A DNA stretch of 64,000 nucleotides from Rallus limicola (lineage: Eukaryota; Chordata; Aves; Gruiformes; Rallidae): assembly GCA_022605955.1 (NCBI GenBank), contig JAKCOZ010000032.1, forward strand, positions 1,798,001-1,862,000, written 5' to 3'. Under the pieces are notes generated by a model, which made no database searches, was not told the DNA's origin, and saw only the letters and a list, made by a program, of their open reading frames with translations. Shown piece after piece: positions 25,624 through 38,047 of the stretch. Within the stretch, counting starts at the first letter, position 1; every line of letters begins with the position of its first letter. A program made the translations under genes and the position numbers.

Positions 25624-28600
25624 GTAAGTAAAACCTTTTGGGGTAAAAACGGGTGCTGGAGTATACTTGTGACAGCTTTTGGGGGTCGGGTGCTGGTTTA
25701 CATCCAAATAAAACGAAGCTTCATGCCATCTGTCCGATTTTGAATGAAATAGGTGTCATGCTGTGGGTGACCTGCAGTTTCTGTGGGTTGCTGTGCAAGA
25801 GAGAGAAGTTCAGTCTAACTGCCACCTAAAGCAGCTAAGACATAACCCCACTCTTGTTTGCCTGCACAATGAACTTGAACCTTTTCATGTGCAAAAACTG
25901 TGAATTTGGACGTAAAGATGTTCTGAACTCAGTTGACTGTCCTGCCTGTTTAGAAGGAGCACAATTGTTGTGGTTTTGAACCGCCTTGGGGTCGACTTAG
26001 TGCCCCTGTAGTTTTCCCAGTGTAAAGACCTACCCTGAGACGATGATACATACTCTGGGACACAACCCACAGGCAGTGGTTTAGTCCGTGCACCTCCGTA
26101 GTGCTGCCTGACAAAGTGTTGAAGCATGTTTTAAGCTGGATGCTAGGTGGAACAGGTAGTGTCAAACCCAAACTCTATTGAAAACTAAACATGAAATATG
26201 CAATGAATTTGCAAGGTCTCAGTGGTTGTCTGTCTCCTTGCTCATATGGATCTGAATTGCAAGGCCAAGTTTGGCTGCCAGTGGAAGTAACCTACTGCTG
26301 ACCCTCTATGGAGTGTGTGCGGGGGCTGAACTTAGGGGTTTTATACTGCCATAAACCCACTCCTTGGGCTGCCTTACCACGAGTGTCTGGTGCCAACCCT
26401 TGCACTGCCTGGGCTGCAGTCAGTGTCTTTAGGTGGTATGAGGTGGTGTGTCACCTTGCCTTTCAAAAAACAAGCACAAGCATGTCCTCACAGCTCTCCA
26501 GCCCAGAGGGGGTCATCTTTTCTCTGCTAATGCATCTCACTCTTTGCGTGCCTCTTGCTTTGTTTGTGGCTGTAAGCTTCAGTATCCTTTATGTTGGTAG
26601 CCTCAGTGCTGCTAGCTCCAGCTCCTCTCCCCACTGCTCCACCTGCAGTGGGGCACCTTAAATTCTCTTGGGGTCTCCAAGCATAAATGTTCAAAACTGA
26701 GGGAATCACCTAGAGAAGGTGAGATGGGATTGCTCTCAAGAACAGGATGTGAGGTTAATAGGGTAATCTGAGGGATCAGACACCCTGTGATGGAGGGAAG
26801 CAGAGTCTTCTCAAGGCTCAGAACAGCAGAACAACAGAGGAATCCATAAGGTCCCCGGAGATTTCAAATCAGTGAGACATGGGTCGATTTAAAGATAAAA
26901 TATGTTGGTATCCTTGATAGATGTGAAGATCCCACCCCATCCGCATTTCCTTTGATGGGTTTATTTTCACTTGCTTTGGGAGGACTCTTTCATTTGTTTG
27001 GAGATGTCAGGAGTCCCAGAGCTTTCCATTCCCAGTATCAGCCCTGGAATAGCTGGTCAGTGTGTGTACTGGTCACAGAATGCTTTGGAGACCAAACATA
27101 GACTTTTCTGTCAGTGAGCAGAGGAAGGAAAGTGTGAGAGGCCCACAGGCAGCTGAAAGGGGAGTGCAAGAGAGCTGCTCGCAGGAGCCCAGTGAGATGG
27201 TTTTATCTGGAGGACCCCATTTTCATGGCTTTGGATGGTGAACCACTAAGTGCTGTGCAAAGAGCTGAATCGCTTTTGCGGTGTGGGTTCACCTGCCTTT
27301 GAAACCTAATTCAAGAAAAGAGGGAATTAAGACAGACCTTGCTTCTCTGACCCCTGATCAGAGATAGCCATCGCCATGCTCCATGGAGATCTGCAGGTTA
27401 GACATGAAAGCCCAGTGATTGCTGAGCAGGATGAGACTAGGTTTCTCATCTGCTCACAAGATACAGTTACCATCTGCAGATGTGTCTCTCCAAGTGTGGG
27501 TCAGTGGTGAAACAGCAGCTTTCTTAGCCATGAGCTGAATCCAGACAGTGGCCAGGCTGAATTTTTGTTCAAAGGAGGCAGCTTCATAGTTTCAGACTTT
27601 CTGAAGCACTTTCTTTGCCAAGCCCTGAATCTCCTATTGCTCATCCTACCTGATCCATTATTTGCCAATAAGCTGATTTCATACCCAAGCTGAGCCTGCT
27701 CTTCTCCCAAGCAGTGAAGAACAATAGAGATGTGTCATTCGTGATACAAATCACTCAGGTATTTCTTGTTTAGTCTATGTTGAATAGGACCTATGTGTCA
27801 TCTTTGGACTGCAAAGTTGGGAACAAAATGGGAGAGGATGTTGTGTGTGTGTGTGTGTGTGTGTCTGTCCTGCTACCCACAGTGCAGGGCTTCCCATGAG
27901 CTCTCTACTTCTCTTCTGCCTGAAAATTTGTTTTTATACCTTCAGAGAGAGCCTGGAGTTCAGGCTGGCTAGGTCCAAGCACTAGATTTGGTGTGAGGAA
28001 ATCAGTGACAGATTGAGAGAGGGGATTCAGGCCCTCTGCTCGGTGAGAATCCCCTGCAGTGCTGCGTCCAGCCCTGGAGCCCTCAGCATGGGAAGGATGT
28101 GGACCTCTTGGAGTGGGTTCAGAGGTGGCCATGAGGCTGATCTGAGCACTGGAACACCTCTCCTACAAAGACAGGCTGGGAGAGTTGGGCTGGTTCAACC
28201 TGGAGAAGACAAGACTGTGGGGAGACCCCTGTGCCCCTTCCAGTCCCCAAAGGACCTACAGAAGGACTGTTTATAAGGGCATGCAGCGCTAGGACAAGGG
28301 GGGATGGTTTAAACTAGAGCAGGGCAGGTTTAGATGAGACCTTAGAAAACATTATCCCCTCTGAGGGTGGTGAGACCCTGGCACAGGTTGCCCAGAGATG
28401 TGGTGGAGGCCCCACCCCTGGAGACATCCAAGGTCAGGCTTGAAGGGTCTCTGAGCAACCTGCTCTGGTTCAAGGTGTCCCTGCTCACTGCAGGGGTGGG
28501 ACTAGATGGCCTTTGAAGGTGCCTTCCCCTCTGAAACACCAGTCCATGGAGCTGCGTTGAGGCAGTATAATTCTGAACTCCAGCTTTTCCAGGGTTTACA

Positions 28601-31600
28601 CCAGGAGGGGGAAGGAAAATAAAAAAATGTAGAATCCTTTCAGTTTCACTAGCAGTGAGTGCTTGAGTGCGACATGCATTCACCCTGGAACAGTTGGAGC
28701 TGTCTGGAGAAATGAAGGTGCTCGAGTAGTTATTGATCTGGCGCTGCAGAGTCATGCTCCTTGGAGTGGAGCGCTGCAGTTTAATGGCGCTGCCAGAAGT
28801 GATTAAAAATTAAGAGAGCCAGGCAGTTCTGAGCTTCGAAAGCACTCGGTTTGATAGAAAGAGTGTTTTGAAGAAGCGAATGCTTTAAAATAGCAACAAA
28901 TGAACACCAGAACTGGCAGCTCGTGTCCTGACCCTTGTCTCCCCTAGATGATCGTAATTGTAAATAAGGATTTAAAATCAACCGGAAGCAACAGAGGCAG
29001 TAGCAGCAGGATGCCGAGGGCTTGGTGTGGTGAAGGTGACTAAGAAGATTTGCCCTTAATTTTTGTGACACTGGCAGCAACTCTTTGCTGAACTCTTAAG
29101 TTCAGACAGAGGATGTGCCAGGAGGGGTTTATCTGTCGCAGCTCTTCCCCTGGGATGTTATTAGCTGGTATGTGGCAGTGAAGCTTGGTGGGCCAGTTTT
29201 GGGGCTGGCTGGCACTCCTGAATCAAAGCTGCAGCTCTCTACCCCGTGTGCTTGCGCTGGTTTTGCAGAACCGCCTCATGCTGCCCCGATATTCCATCTA
29301 CCTTCTCTGCACAGGGCAGCCCTCAGTGAACAAAAGTCTTTGCAGCTACGGCTGCTTGTCTTGAGAGTGGTTTCCCTTGTGCTGGAGCCGATGCAGCTCT
29401 AATTTCTATCTTGGAGGCCTTGTTGCTGACGGGAGCTGCTGCTCAGGAGAGATGTGTTCTCACGTCTTGGGGTCACACAAACCTTTGCTTCTCAGGCAGC
29501 CCTTCATAATTACTGAACGTGTGTCAGCTGAAACAAACATAGTCCTTTTCCTCATAGGATGAAAATATTGTAACTTCATCCCCTGCCTTGAGTAGAAAAT
29601 TAGTGACTGCTTGAAGCAAATGGAGGGGTCTGGGGCATGAAACCCCCTTTTGTGACTCCAGCACTAAATCTGTGCAGGCCTTTGTATTCTAACCTTGGTA
29701 TTTCTTGTAAGCACCCTCATGTGTTGAAGTAGTTGAGCTGCTCTTGTGTTTCTGACCTGTAAAGCATGGGAAAATGTGTCAAGTAATTCAGTATTCTCAG
29801 CTGTCACAAGTTGCAAAGCATTGAGAACAGTTTATTTACCTTTGTGTGTTTGGTTTGCACTGAGTGACCTCATTTTTTGTCTTTTTTTTCCCCTCTAGAT
29901 CTATAATTAGCAGAAGATTTTTCTGTATAGTTGGCACACTATACCTGTATCGGTGTCTTACGATGTATGTGACTACACTCCCAGTACCTGGCATGCATTT
30001 CAAGTGTTCTCCAAAGGTAAACTTCTTCCATGGTTGGATCTGTATTGCTTTCCCTTTGTCCTGCTGATACCAAAACTACAAGCGGAGGCTTTTAAAAAAA
30101 TCATTACAATTTGAAAACCCCAGTTTGGCCCGAAGGCAACGTCCTTCTGCAGATCCATCAGCTCTCCTCCTGGAGAAGGTGTTGGTGGTTGCTCTGGGGC
30201 AGTGTGGGCGCTCCCGCCCTTTTCCACGCACAGGTGTGAGCTACACAATTCCAGCAGTGTTCTCCACCAGCTTGCACAGTCAGCCTTTGTCCATCCCTGC
30301 CGAGGCAGTCAGACGTGTGAAACCTGCAGAGATGCCGTGTGGCATACTTGGATCTGACTCGCTGAAGAGTTCAGAATTAAGTATTTTAAAGTGGCCCAGA
30401 GAGACTTTTCTAAGGGTGGTGAGACTCTTGTCTCCTCATTGCAGTTATGTTAAGTGCAAGGACTTGGTGCCCCCTTCCCATAGCAGCGATTCCTGTTTGC
30501 TATGCTGAGGAATAGAATGGACTTGTGAAAACCGTGGCTGAAGCCAGTCTGCTGAGGCAGAGGTGCTCGGGCAAGGCTCCTGTACGCAGCCTCAAAAGGT
30601 CATTGGTGTGCTGGGGGTGGAGATGGGATGGGGCTGATGGGGTTGCATCCGTCTCATATCACACAAGCATTGGCGTAAGCATGGTCTTTACTGCAATGTG
30701 CTGTTTGGGGTGGGGAAGTGCAGTCTAAACCAGATGGATTTCTACGGTAGGGAACAAGGTGTGTATGTTAGATGCGTTCTTAGGTCATCTCCATGCCCCG
30801 CCTGGGGTTGTTTGTGCTATCGAATAACAGAATCTGGAAGGGCAGCTGGGAGGGACCCATAAGGACCACTAAGTCTAACTCCTGGCTGCACAGAGGGACA
30901 GCCAAGTCAGAGCATGGGACTGAGGGCATTGTCTAGCCCAGCTCGGCACTGTGACCATTCCCCTGAGGAGCCTGTGCCAGTGCCTGACCACCCTCTCAGT
31001 AAAGAGCCTCTTCCTAACACTCAACCTGAAGCTCCCCTGTCACAGCTTCCTGCCATTCCCTCAGGTTCTATCTCTGGTCACCAAAGAGAGGAGATTGGCA
31101 CCTGCCCCTTCGCTCCCCCTCATCAGGAAGCCACAGACTGCGATGAGGTATCCCCTCAGCCTCCTCTTCTCCAGGCTGAGCAAACCAGGGGGCTTAAGCA
31201 GGAGGAAGCCAGGGGGGTGAAAGTAATTCCTGAGAAGTATCTACTGCACACACAGTTCAGCGACTTTGTGTGCATCAGTTAGATGGCAGGTAGTGAAATC
31301 CAGATTCGACCTGACACATGTGCTGTGGCTGTTTTTGTGAGGATTGCTGGTACATACAGAGCCATATTTCCCTGGGGAAATAAATCCAGGGAATGTGCTA
31401 CACTGGTTGTTTGACAAGGCAGAGCTCTGGCCAACCCACGTGTGGCTTTTTTGAGGGACCCTGAGGTCTTTTGTAAAGAGAAGCAAGTGGGAGAGGAGTC
31501 AACAGTATGTTTGATCAGTCAGCCATTCTGAAACAAAAGGAACAACCCAGGAATTTATGGGTGGAAGTAAGTAAATCTCACATTTTTGGAAATTTGCTGC

Positions 31601-34600
31601 GTTGGCAAGTCTGTCTCATTACTCAAGTAAAGATGAGTCTGTCTTGTGTTCTCTTGCCCCAGTAAGACTAAGGATTAGCTGGGCTTTCTGGAAAGCTATA
31701 ACTATACTCAGGGAAAGCACAACCTCTCACCACCTTATTGAGTTATATATGATTGTGAAGACTGGGCTTTGGGCAGTGTTTTAATGTTTTGAGAGGAACT
31801 GTTAGCAGGAAATGTTTAATTGCTGCCAAGACCCTGTTTAAATCTGTCAGAAATAAGTAATTTCCATTTCTTAAAGTGAGACTGAGGTTTAAAGTAACAG
31901 AAAAACGTGCCCATGATGGCCAGCCAGGAGGATGTGTGCTTCCTTCTGACTGCTGAACAGATACGGTGGATTTTAAAACTTCATAACAGGGAAGGATGCA
32001 ACACACGTGTAGTCACATGCATCCATCTGTTAGCCCTGCTCCTTTGAGCTCCTGCTTTCTGTTGGGTCCCAAAGGTGCTCAGTACATCTTGGTTGTCGTC
32101 ATCCCATGGTGCATTTTCTTTGTGGATTTGTTGAACATTTGAGCTTGTTTTAGAGCCAGAAGCGGCAAAAGCAAAGTCTTGGGATGATGTCAGCTGCCCC
32201 TTGGTCAGCTGGGAGGAGGGAGAAGGGGCATGCTCTCCAGAAGGACTTGGTTTGCTTTCATTTGACTTTCCTATGGCAAATTGAAGGTATTTCAGAAATA
32301 CCGTCTGAGCCAGAATCATGGGTTGGAGGTGGCCCAGAGCAAATGAATCAGATGTGGAGAAATGGGGTACCCATTGCTCACCGGGATCATGAGCCAGTGG
32401 AGAAGTTTGTAGCTCTGACCAACACCATATATATGCTCCTTTTGACATGTAAAATACAAAGAAAGGGTTTTGAAGACCTTCCAAGGTGTGGGGGGGTGAG
32501 AGACCTCAGAGTTTGGAGTGAGATACTCCCTTCTGTGCATTGGATCTGGGTTTTGGCAGCTGGAGATTCCAGTCTGGCAGCTCATCCCATTTTTCTCTTG
32601 GATTATCATCTGTAGGGCCTGTGCTGTTATGGGCAAGATGAATTGGCTTAAGCTTGATTTATTTTAGCGTGCACTGCCTCTTGAACAGAAGGGAAAAACA
32701 GATCTGTAGAGAACACGACAATTCTAGCTCTAGCTGGAAATATTTATAGTTCCTTTTTATTGCTGAGGCTGGATTTTTGAGACAGGATTACAGAAGTTGT
32801 AGGGCTTCCAAGTGGCATTATCTGAACTGCAGTGTATATATGTGTGTATATTCAAATAAAATAACGGATGGAAGCACATGTGGCCTGTGCTCCAACGAAC
32901 ACTAGCTATAATAGATGCAGAGCATCAGTAAAAACATAAAGCCATGCCTCGTTTCCAGTCTCTTTCCCCTCTAGAAAGGTGCCACTAGCTTTTGGAAAAG
33001 GCTGTGGATTTGCTGATTGATGTTGCACATCAGAGCAAAAAGAGGAAAATAACTTGAAAGGCAAAGTTGTTGGCTTTGAACCCTGAAAGTTGGTGCTGGT
33101 ATCTTACTGTGCTTTTCTGTTCTACTCTTCCACCAGCTTTTTGGAGACTGGGAATCTCATCTGCGAAGGATAATGAAATTGATTGCTGGCGGAGGACTGT
33201 CCATCACAGGATCCCACAACATGTGCGGCGACTATCTGTACAGCGGTCACACCGTCATACTAACTCTTACATACTTATTTATCAAAGAGTGTAAGTTTCT
33301 TGCTGCTCACGTGGAACTTCTGGTTTGTAACTCCTGGCTAATTGAAGAGCTGCTCTTGTGCCGGTGGGCGAATACGATTCGAGGAGAGATGCACGCCTCT
33401 TCATTCAGATAAGAATGACATAGGGCTTACTGGAAAAGAAAATGTTGGGAGACAAAATGAACCTACACTTTATGATGTAGATGTCTGAATTAAGCATTTA
33501 ATTTTGAAAAAGTTTTGATTAGAATACAATTAAAGCCCTCCTTGCACCCTGCCCGATGGATGTCATTTCACCCGTGTGTCTCCTAGCCTGGAGAGAGACA
33601 CGCAGCCTGCCAAACGCTCTGGCCTTAATGTATCCACGTGTCTTTTATGCAGGGCAAGAGGAAGGGTTGCCACCCATGTAGAACCAATATTGAAACACAG
33701 TTGGTTCATTTTACTGACCAGTGTGTATTGCAGCGTTACCCATTGGGCTTGTGTTGCAATGATTTCAAAACCTTTCTATTTCCAAGGATCTGATTACCCC
33801 AAGCACAACCTTAAGTTACGTCTTAAGAGAAACGATGCTTAGTTTGTGATCTCAGCATTCCGGCTCTTAATGTTAAGGCAGGCATTGCACTCCCCACCCA
33901 GGATTGCAGCCTGCGTCCTCTGCTAGTTACAGCAATAGTCTCCCACACTGATAAATGTCACACTTTGACATAATCACTGCTTGTTGCTTCTTTCCAGATT
34001 CCCCACGGCGGCTCTGGTGGTATCACTGGCTTTGCTGGGCACTCAGCATGGTTGGGATGTTCTGCATCCTCCTTGCTCATGACCACTACACTGTGGACGT
34101 GGTGGTGGCTTACTACATCACTACAAGACTTTTCTGGTGGTATCACACAATGGCCAACCAGCAAGTGAGTCTCTCCTGGTCTTTGGATCCGTTGGTTCCG
34201 CTTGTAGCATGGTGGTGGGGGCAAATGTCCATGCATTGCCTTTAGTCTTCCTGCAGGAGTAGCGTGGGCTTACCCATGGCTTGTGGAGCATTCCTCTTCC
34301 CCCTGCCCCACCTTTACATTGGGTTTGCAGGAAAGGCAGACACGTCGTCGGTTCGGTTCATCTTGTGTCTTGACCTCAAAAATATGAAAGTCTTCCTGCA
34401 GGCAGGCCCCTCCCTCCTTCTGCTCTGTAACCCCAGTTTTGAAGTCCTGAATAAGGGCTAGTTGGCCAGTTTTCTGATAGCAGAGCAAATAATTTACATG
34501 TGGTAGGATTTTTTTGGCCTTGGGTTCATTTGGGTTTGTTGGGTTTGTTTTTTTTTTGAAGCCATGTGGGTTTTCCTGGAAGGCTCTGCCCTTTAGTTAG

Positions 34601-36575
34601 ATGGCAGCTCACCTGAAAGAATAATAGGAGGCCTCACTGCAAGTGAATCAGTGTGTCAAAGTGTTTCCAAGTGGTGCTGAGTACCCGTGACCAAGGGAGA
34701 TACTTTTATTTTGAAGAGCAGAACAGGCCGCTCATGTCCTAAGGCCTGTGTCTGGGGAGGCATGAAAGGCTGGGTGATGTCGGAGGTACTGAGACTGAAG
34801 AGATGCAGTGCTTGATGGCAGAGAGCAAAGCATGGTTTGTAATGCTCAGCCAGAGAGCAGCTGTAAATGATTCATAGGTTGAACATAGTCTAAATGAGGT
34901 GATGTCATTCTCATTCTTACTTGCTGGTGAGCTTGATCAATGAGAGATGGGCTTAGAGTGCTGAGGAACATGAGAGAACATGCACGAGTCTGTTCTCTGT
35001 GGGAAAGACCCAGTGAGTTAAGAGAAGCTTGCTCTTAGGTCTGTCACAGCACATTGGTGTCCAGGTACTTTCAGTGGAATGTGGAAAAAGATATTTTGCT
35101 TATCTGTAGCACAGGACTCTGGTTAATTAGGGGTAAGACCAAGCTGGTGTGATAGCAAATTAGTTAATATTGTGATGGGACGGATTTTTAGTTCCTATCA
35201 AAGTCTTCTGGCTATGGTGTGACATTATTCCAGTGGTTTGGATGCTCCCTGAAGCACTGCACCACAGTGGTACGTTTTTCCTACCGACTACCTAATGGCA
35301 TAGAGTGCACTTTGATGTTCAGTCAATTTGGGAACTACTGTGATTGACAGCAGCCTGCACCCAGACTTTGTAAATCCTGTTGCACAGCACCAGACTGACT
35401 TCCCACACTTGGAATTTGCTCCTGGGCTCTGTCAGAACTGGTGCTGAGCGGCTGTGCTGCTGCTCTGACGTCAGGGTTGCCTCAAGCGCTGCTGAGGACT
35501 TGCTCCAGAAGAGCCCCCCTTTGCCCTACTCAATGGAAATGGACCTGTTCCGCTGCGTGGTGTGACTCAGGAGGCGGCTCGGCATGGCTCCCTGACGCTG
35601 TTGAGGTGGTGGGAGATGCCGCTGCCTGGATCCTGCCTGAGCGCTCGGTTGTGTGCTGGTCTCTCCTCATGCTGTTCCATGTGCAGAAGGCTGTGGCTTG
35701 GTCTGACCTTAAAATTGAAAAGCAAAAGCCTACTAGGGCTACAGTGTATTTATTCTGTGTGTGAGCTTATGAAGTGGAAAGTGAGCTTAGCATGCAGGCC
35801 CTGGGCTTGTGCTTTCCGGGGGGCTGATAGAATGCTTCCTGCTGTGGCGTTGAAAACGTGCCGCAGGGTGGCTGGATAACTGCCTCAGCACTCACCTGTT
35901 CCCTGTGTCTTTCTGCAGCTTGCTCGTGGCTGGGAGAAGGCACAGAGTGGCTGGGGGTGGTTGGAAAGCGTGTGGAGGACAGGGTTCCTCACCTCCTCCG
36001 GATGGGCTGAGACACGCAGTCAGGCCCTGAGGTGGTTCTCGAGCTTCACGTCACTTCAGACATGTTTATGGAAACAGCCATGCTTTGGGGTGGCTTTTCC
36101 TCATTCCCAGAGGAGAGGAGAGCCTGATCTTTTGGGCCATTCCTCTGTTTCATTCCTGTAGGACCACCAAAGAGGTGAGGCCTTGGAAAAGAGGGCAGCC
36201 TCACCTGGAAGCAGTGTTGGGTGTGCATGGGGAGGCTGTGGAGAAGTAGCTTGGCACTGGTTTTTGTCCATGTCTGTTTGGGAGATGTTTCTAGATACTG
36301 AGAGGGCTTTTTTGCAAGCAAGATACCAGTGATGAATGGTAGCCAGCAATGTGCTCTTCTGTAATTTCCTTCTTTCTCCGGTTATCTTTGTGCAGGTGCT
36401 AAAAGAAGCTTCCCAAACTAACCTCCTCGCAAGGGTCTGGTGGTACAAGCCCTTCCAGTACTTCGAAAAGAATGTCCAAGGAATTGTACCTCGCTCCTAC
36501 TACTGGCCCTTCCCCTGGCCGGTGCTGCACCGGGGCAGGCAGGTGAAATACAGCCGCCTGGTAAATGACACATAA
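25001..36575 (+). CDS. SGMS1: Sphingomyelin synthase 1 (whole gene span, five coding exons)
   Basis: SGMS1 transfers phosphocholine from phosphatidylcholine to ceramide, making sphingomyelin and diacylglycerol in the Golgi membrane. The exons 25001-25623, 29899-30016, 33137-33290, 33998-34164 and 36396-36575 join to 1242 nt, a 413-residue protein equal in length to the human form. Residues about 7-70 form a SAM domain (WSPEEVTNWL onward). Six membrane segments follow, near 136-156, 184-204, 214-232, 276-297, 305-326 and 329-346. The catalytic triad of the LPP/SMS family is intact: His285 in CGDYLYSGHT, and His328 and Asp332 in HDHYTVD. Introns have phases 2, 0, 1 and 0 with GT-AG ends. The start is MKEVV at 25001, with G at -3. 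The downstream neighbour ASAH2 degrades ceramide, the substrate of this enzyme. Confidence 0.98.
27842..27864. repeat. (TG)n microsatellite
   Basis: About eleven uninterrupted TG units in an SGMS1 intron. Confidence 0.95.
28004..28531 (+). mobile_element. CR1 LINE 3' fragment, sense
   Basis: A 5'-truncated CR1 of the same type as copy A, but without the internal deletion. It runs from 'cagattgagagagggg' through 'gacaggctgggagagttgggctgg' and 'caggttgcccagag' to 'ggactagatggcctttgaagg'. No open reading frame of note survives. It lies inside an SGMS1 intron. Confidence 0.9.
29899..30016 (+). CDS. SGMS1: SGMS1 coding exon 2
   Basis: Completes codon 208 and encodes residues through 247: the SIISRRFFCIVGTLYLYR motif and membrane segment 3, ending GMHFKCSPK. 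The acceptor is tttcccctctAG and the donor is aag|GTAAAC, phase 0. Confidence 0.98.
30017..33136 (+). other. SGMS1: SGMS1 intron after coding exon 2
   Basis: A GT-AG intron of 3120 bp. It contains an antisense CR1 at 30822-31190. The remainder shows no recognisable feature. Confidence 0.85.
30822..31190 (-). mobile_element. CR1 LINE 3' fragment, antisense
   Basis: Read on the minus strand this is a CR1 tail ending in a remnant 'ccagattctgttattcg' 3' end near 30822. It includes the CR1 words for 'cctggagaagaggaggctgagg' and 'gttaggaagaggctctttactg' in reverse complement. It is 5'-truncated, with no long frame. Confidence 0.88.
33137..33290 (+). CDS. SGMS1: SGMS1 coding exon 3
   Basis: Encodes residues 248-298 and the first base of codon 299. 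It carries the D3 signature of sphingomyelin synthases, GSHNMCGDYLYSGHT, with catalytic His285. The acceptor is ctcttccaccAG and the donor is gagt|GTAAGT, phase 1. Confidence 0.98.
33291..33997 (+). other. SGMS1: SGMS1 intron after coding exon 3
   Basis: A 707-bp GT-AG intron with nothing recognisable inside it. Confidence 0.85.
33998..34164 (+). CDS. SGMS1: SGMS1 coding exon 4
   Basis: Completes Tyr299 and encodes residues through 354. It carries membrane segment 5 and the D4 signature HDHYTVDVVVAYYITTRLFW, with catalytic His328 and Asp332. The acceptor is cttctttccAG and the donor is caa|GTGAGT, phase 0. Confidence 0.98.
34165..36395 (+). other. SGMS1: SGMS1 intron after coding exon 4
   Basis: A 2231-bp GT-AG intron. 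It contains a perfect CRE palindrome TGACGTCA at 35466-35473. No repeat family is recognised. Confidence 0.85.
35466..35473. promoter_or_regulatory. Perfect CRE palindrome in an SGMS1 intron
   Basis: TGACGTCA is the full consensus site for CREB/ATF factors. It lies in the last SGMS1 intron, outside any obvious CpG island. A match of this length can occur by chance. Confidence 0.25.
36396..36575 (+). CDS. SGMS1: SGMS1 coding exon 5 with stop codon
   Basis: Encodes residues 355-413 and the TAA stop. This is the cytosolic C-terminal tail, ending VKYSRLVNDT as in mammals. The acceptor is ttatctttgtgcAG. One difference from the human tail as I remember it is Tyr for His in PRSYYWPFPWP. Confidence 0.98.
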   Translation: MLKEASQTNLLARVWWYKPFQYFEKNVQGIVPRSYYWPFPWPVLHRGRQVKYSRLVNDT

Positions 36576-36768
36576 CAGCGTGTCCACGGACAGCGTGGGG
36601 GGGAAAGGACCTGTCCCAAGTGCTAAGAACTCCCTCTGAGAAGATGCCATAATGGAAATCGACCGCTCCCTAACCCTTTCTTTTAACAGTTCCCTTGACT
36701 TAACCTATTCAGTTACCTGGTAAGCACTGTGATCTTTTTTTCTCTCCAAAGGATCTGCGTTGGACAAC

Positions 36769-36774
36769 AATAAA
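36769..36774 (+). terminator. SGMS1: Proximal AATAAA polyadenylation signal of SGMS1
   Basis: A canonical hexamer about 195 nt after the stop codon, which would give a short 3'UTR lacking the G-quadruplex and A-rich run. Confidence 0.5.
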
Positions 36775-36925
36775 GAAAATTTAACTTATCATGCACTGTT
36801 ACACATTTCTTGTTAATAGATTTGGGATTTACATTTGCCCATCACCATGTTCCTTTGTATATGATGCGACAGCATAGACGAAAGCTTTTATATCATAAGT
36901 TCTGGTCTTTCCAGTCACGTCTGGG

Positions 36926-36931
36926 AATAAA
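36926..36931 (+). terminator. SGMS1: Second AATAAA in the SGMS1 3'UTR
   Basis: A canonical hexamer. Usage cannot be judged from sequence. Confidence 0.3.
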
Positions 36932-37159
36932 GCATATTATTTTCTTGGGAAAACATAACTTTTCATATCTCTTGCCCCAAAGATTGGGCTGTAAGCCATT
37001 TTCTAGCAAATGACTATATGAAGGTTTCTAAATACCTGCCTTGGGTAAAACTGAGAAATCTTTCTACCTGTTGCACCGCACTATGAGTAAGATGATAGAC
37101 ACAGGAAGGTTTGGTAATCTTGATTTTGTAGAATCTGCAGTGACTGTGTCAAAAAGTGC

Positions 37160-37207
37160 AAAAAAAAAAAAAAAAAAAAGAAAAACAAAACAAAAAAAAA
37201 AGAAAAA
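37160..37207 (+). repeat. A-rich run in the SGMS1 3'UTR
   Basis: About 48 bases that are almost all A, with a few G and C interruptions. It would be a likely internal oligo-dT priming site. Confidence 0.9.
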
Positions 37208-37420
37208 AGTTGTAAAGTGATTTTCTAAGTATTTCCTAACTTTATTTTTCAAAATGTGTATGAAAAATTAAATTTAAAAAGATTTTTACATGTCAGAGAA
37301 TAGAGAGATAAAATTTAAAGAAAAATGCTTCTTGGGAGAGAGAGAGATTTGTCTATGTTTCTAGTGCCTTTCTTGTCTTGATTGTACGGTCAGTAGGCAG
37401 TCTTAAATGTTTTTATTTAA

Positions 37421-37426
37421 AATAAA
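37421..37426 (+). terminator. SGMS1: Third AATAAA in the SGMS1 3'UTR
   Basis: A canonical hexamer within a very AT-rich stretch. It lies before the G-quadruplex motif, so cleavage here would exclude that motif from the mRNA. Confidence 0.35.
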
Positions 37427-37529
37427 GTATTCCATGAAAGCAGAATTATATATACTGTATAATTACTAATTTTTGCATTTATAGCTAAATTAAACTGGAA
37501 AATTGCTTATAATGTTGAAATTGCCATGT

Positions 37530-37551
37530 GGGGAGGGGGGGTGGGAGGGGG
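37530..37551 (+). other. G-quadruplex motif in the SGMS1 3'UTR
   Basis: Four G-runs (4, 7, 3 and 5 Gs) are separated by single A, T and A bases. That is the three-layer, one-nucleotide-loop arrangement that gives the most stable parallel quadruplexes. It lies on the mRNA strand. Confidence 0.85.
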
Positions 37552-38041
37552 AACCCAACCAAATAAAAAGGGTCAGGCCTTGCTCACACATTGTGGGCAG
37601 GTCCAACTAAAAGGTATCGCTTTATCGTCTACTTGGTACCTGTGTTTTAAAAAGAAACAAAACAGCCATGAATTCCTGTTTTTTAAGAATTTTACAAATG
37701 ATCACTGAGTGAACTACGTATGGTTTCTCCATCCCGTTCCGAAATGTTGTTGAAAAACAACAAAGATAATCTATTTCTTTAAAATATTTGTGCAGAAACT
37801 GCATGTAATTCTAAGTTTTGCTCCTACCATACATACTGTATGTTTGGGGGAAGTACTCTATCCTAAAATTGCCAATGTGCAGAACAAAATAGGTTTTTTT
37901 TTTAAAGAATGAAGAAGAGAAAATATATATATAAATATATATATCCATTCTGTATTTTATGTGAAGCAGAGTTATCTTCTGTAGGGTTTTTGTGTATTCA
38001 CAAGGTGATATTTGTATTGTAAAACAACAATGGTGAAGGAA

Positions 38042-38047
38042 AATAAA
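38042..38047 (+). terminator. SGMS1: Distal AATAAA in the SGMS1 3'UTR
   Basis: A canonical hexamer followed by T-rich sequence (gtagtttcctttatctcttt) that could serve as the downstream element. Confidence 0.5.

Larger units (their letters stand above)
25624..29898 (+). other. SGMS1: SGMS1 intron after coding exon 1
   Basis: A GT-AG intron of 4275 bp. It holds a (TG)n run at 27842-27864 and a CR1 copy at 28004-28531. Nothing else is recognisable. Confidence 0.85.
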
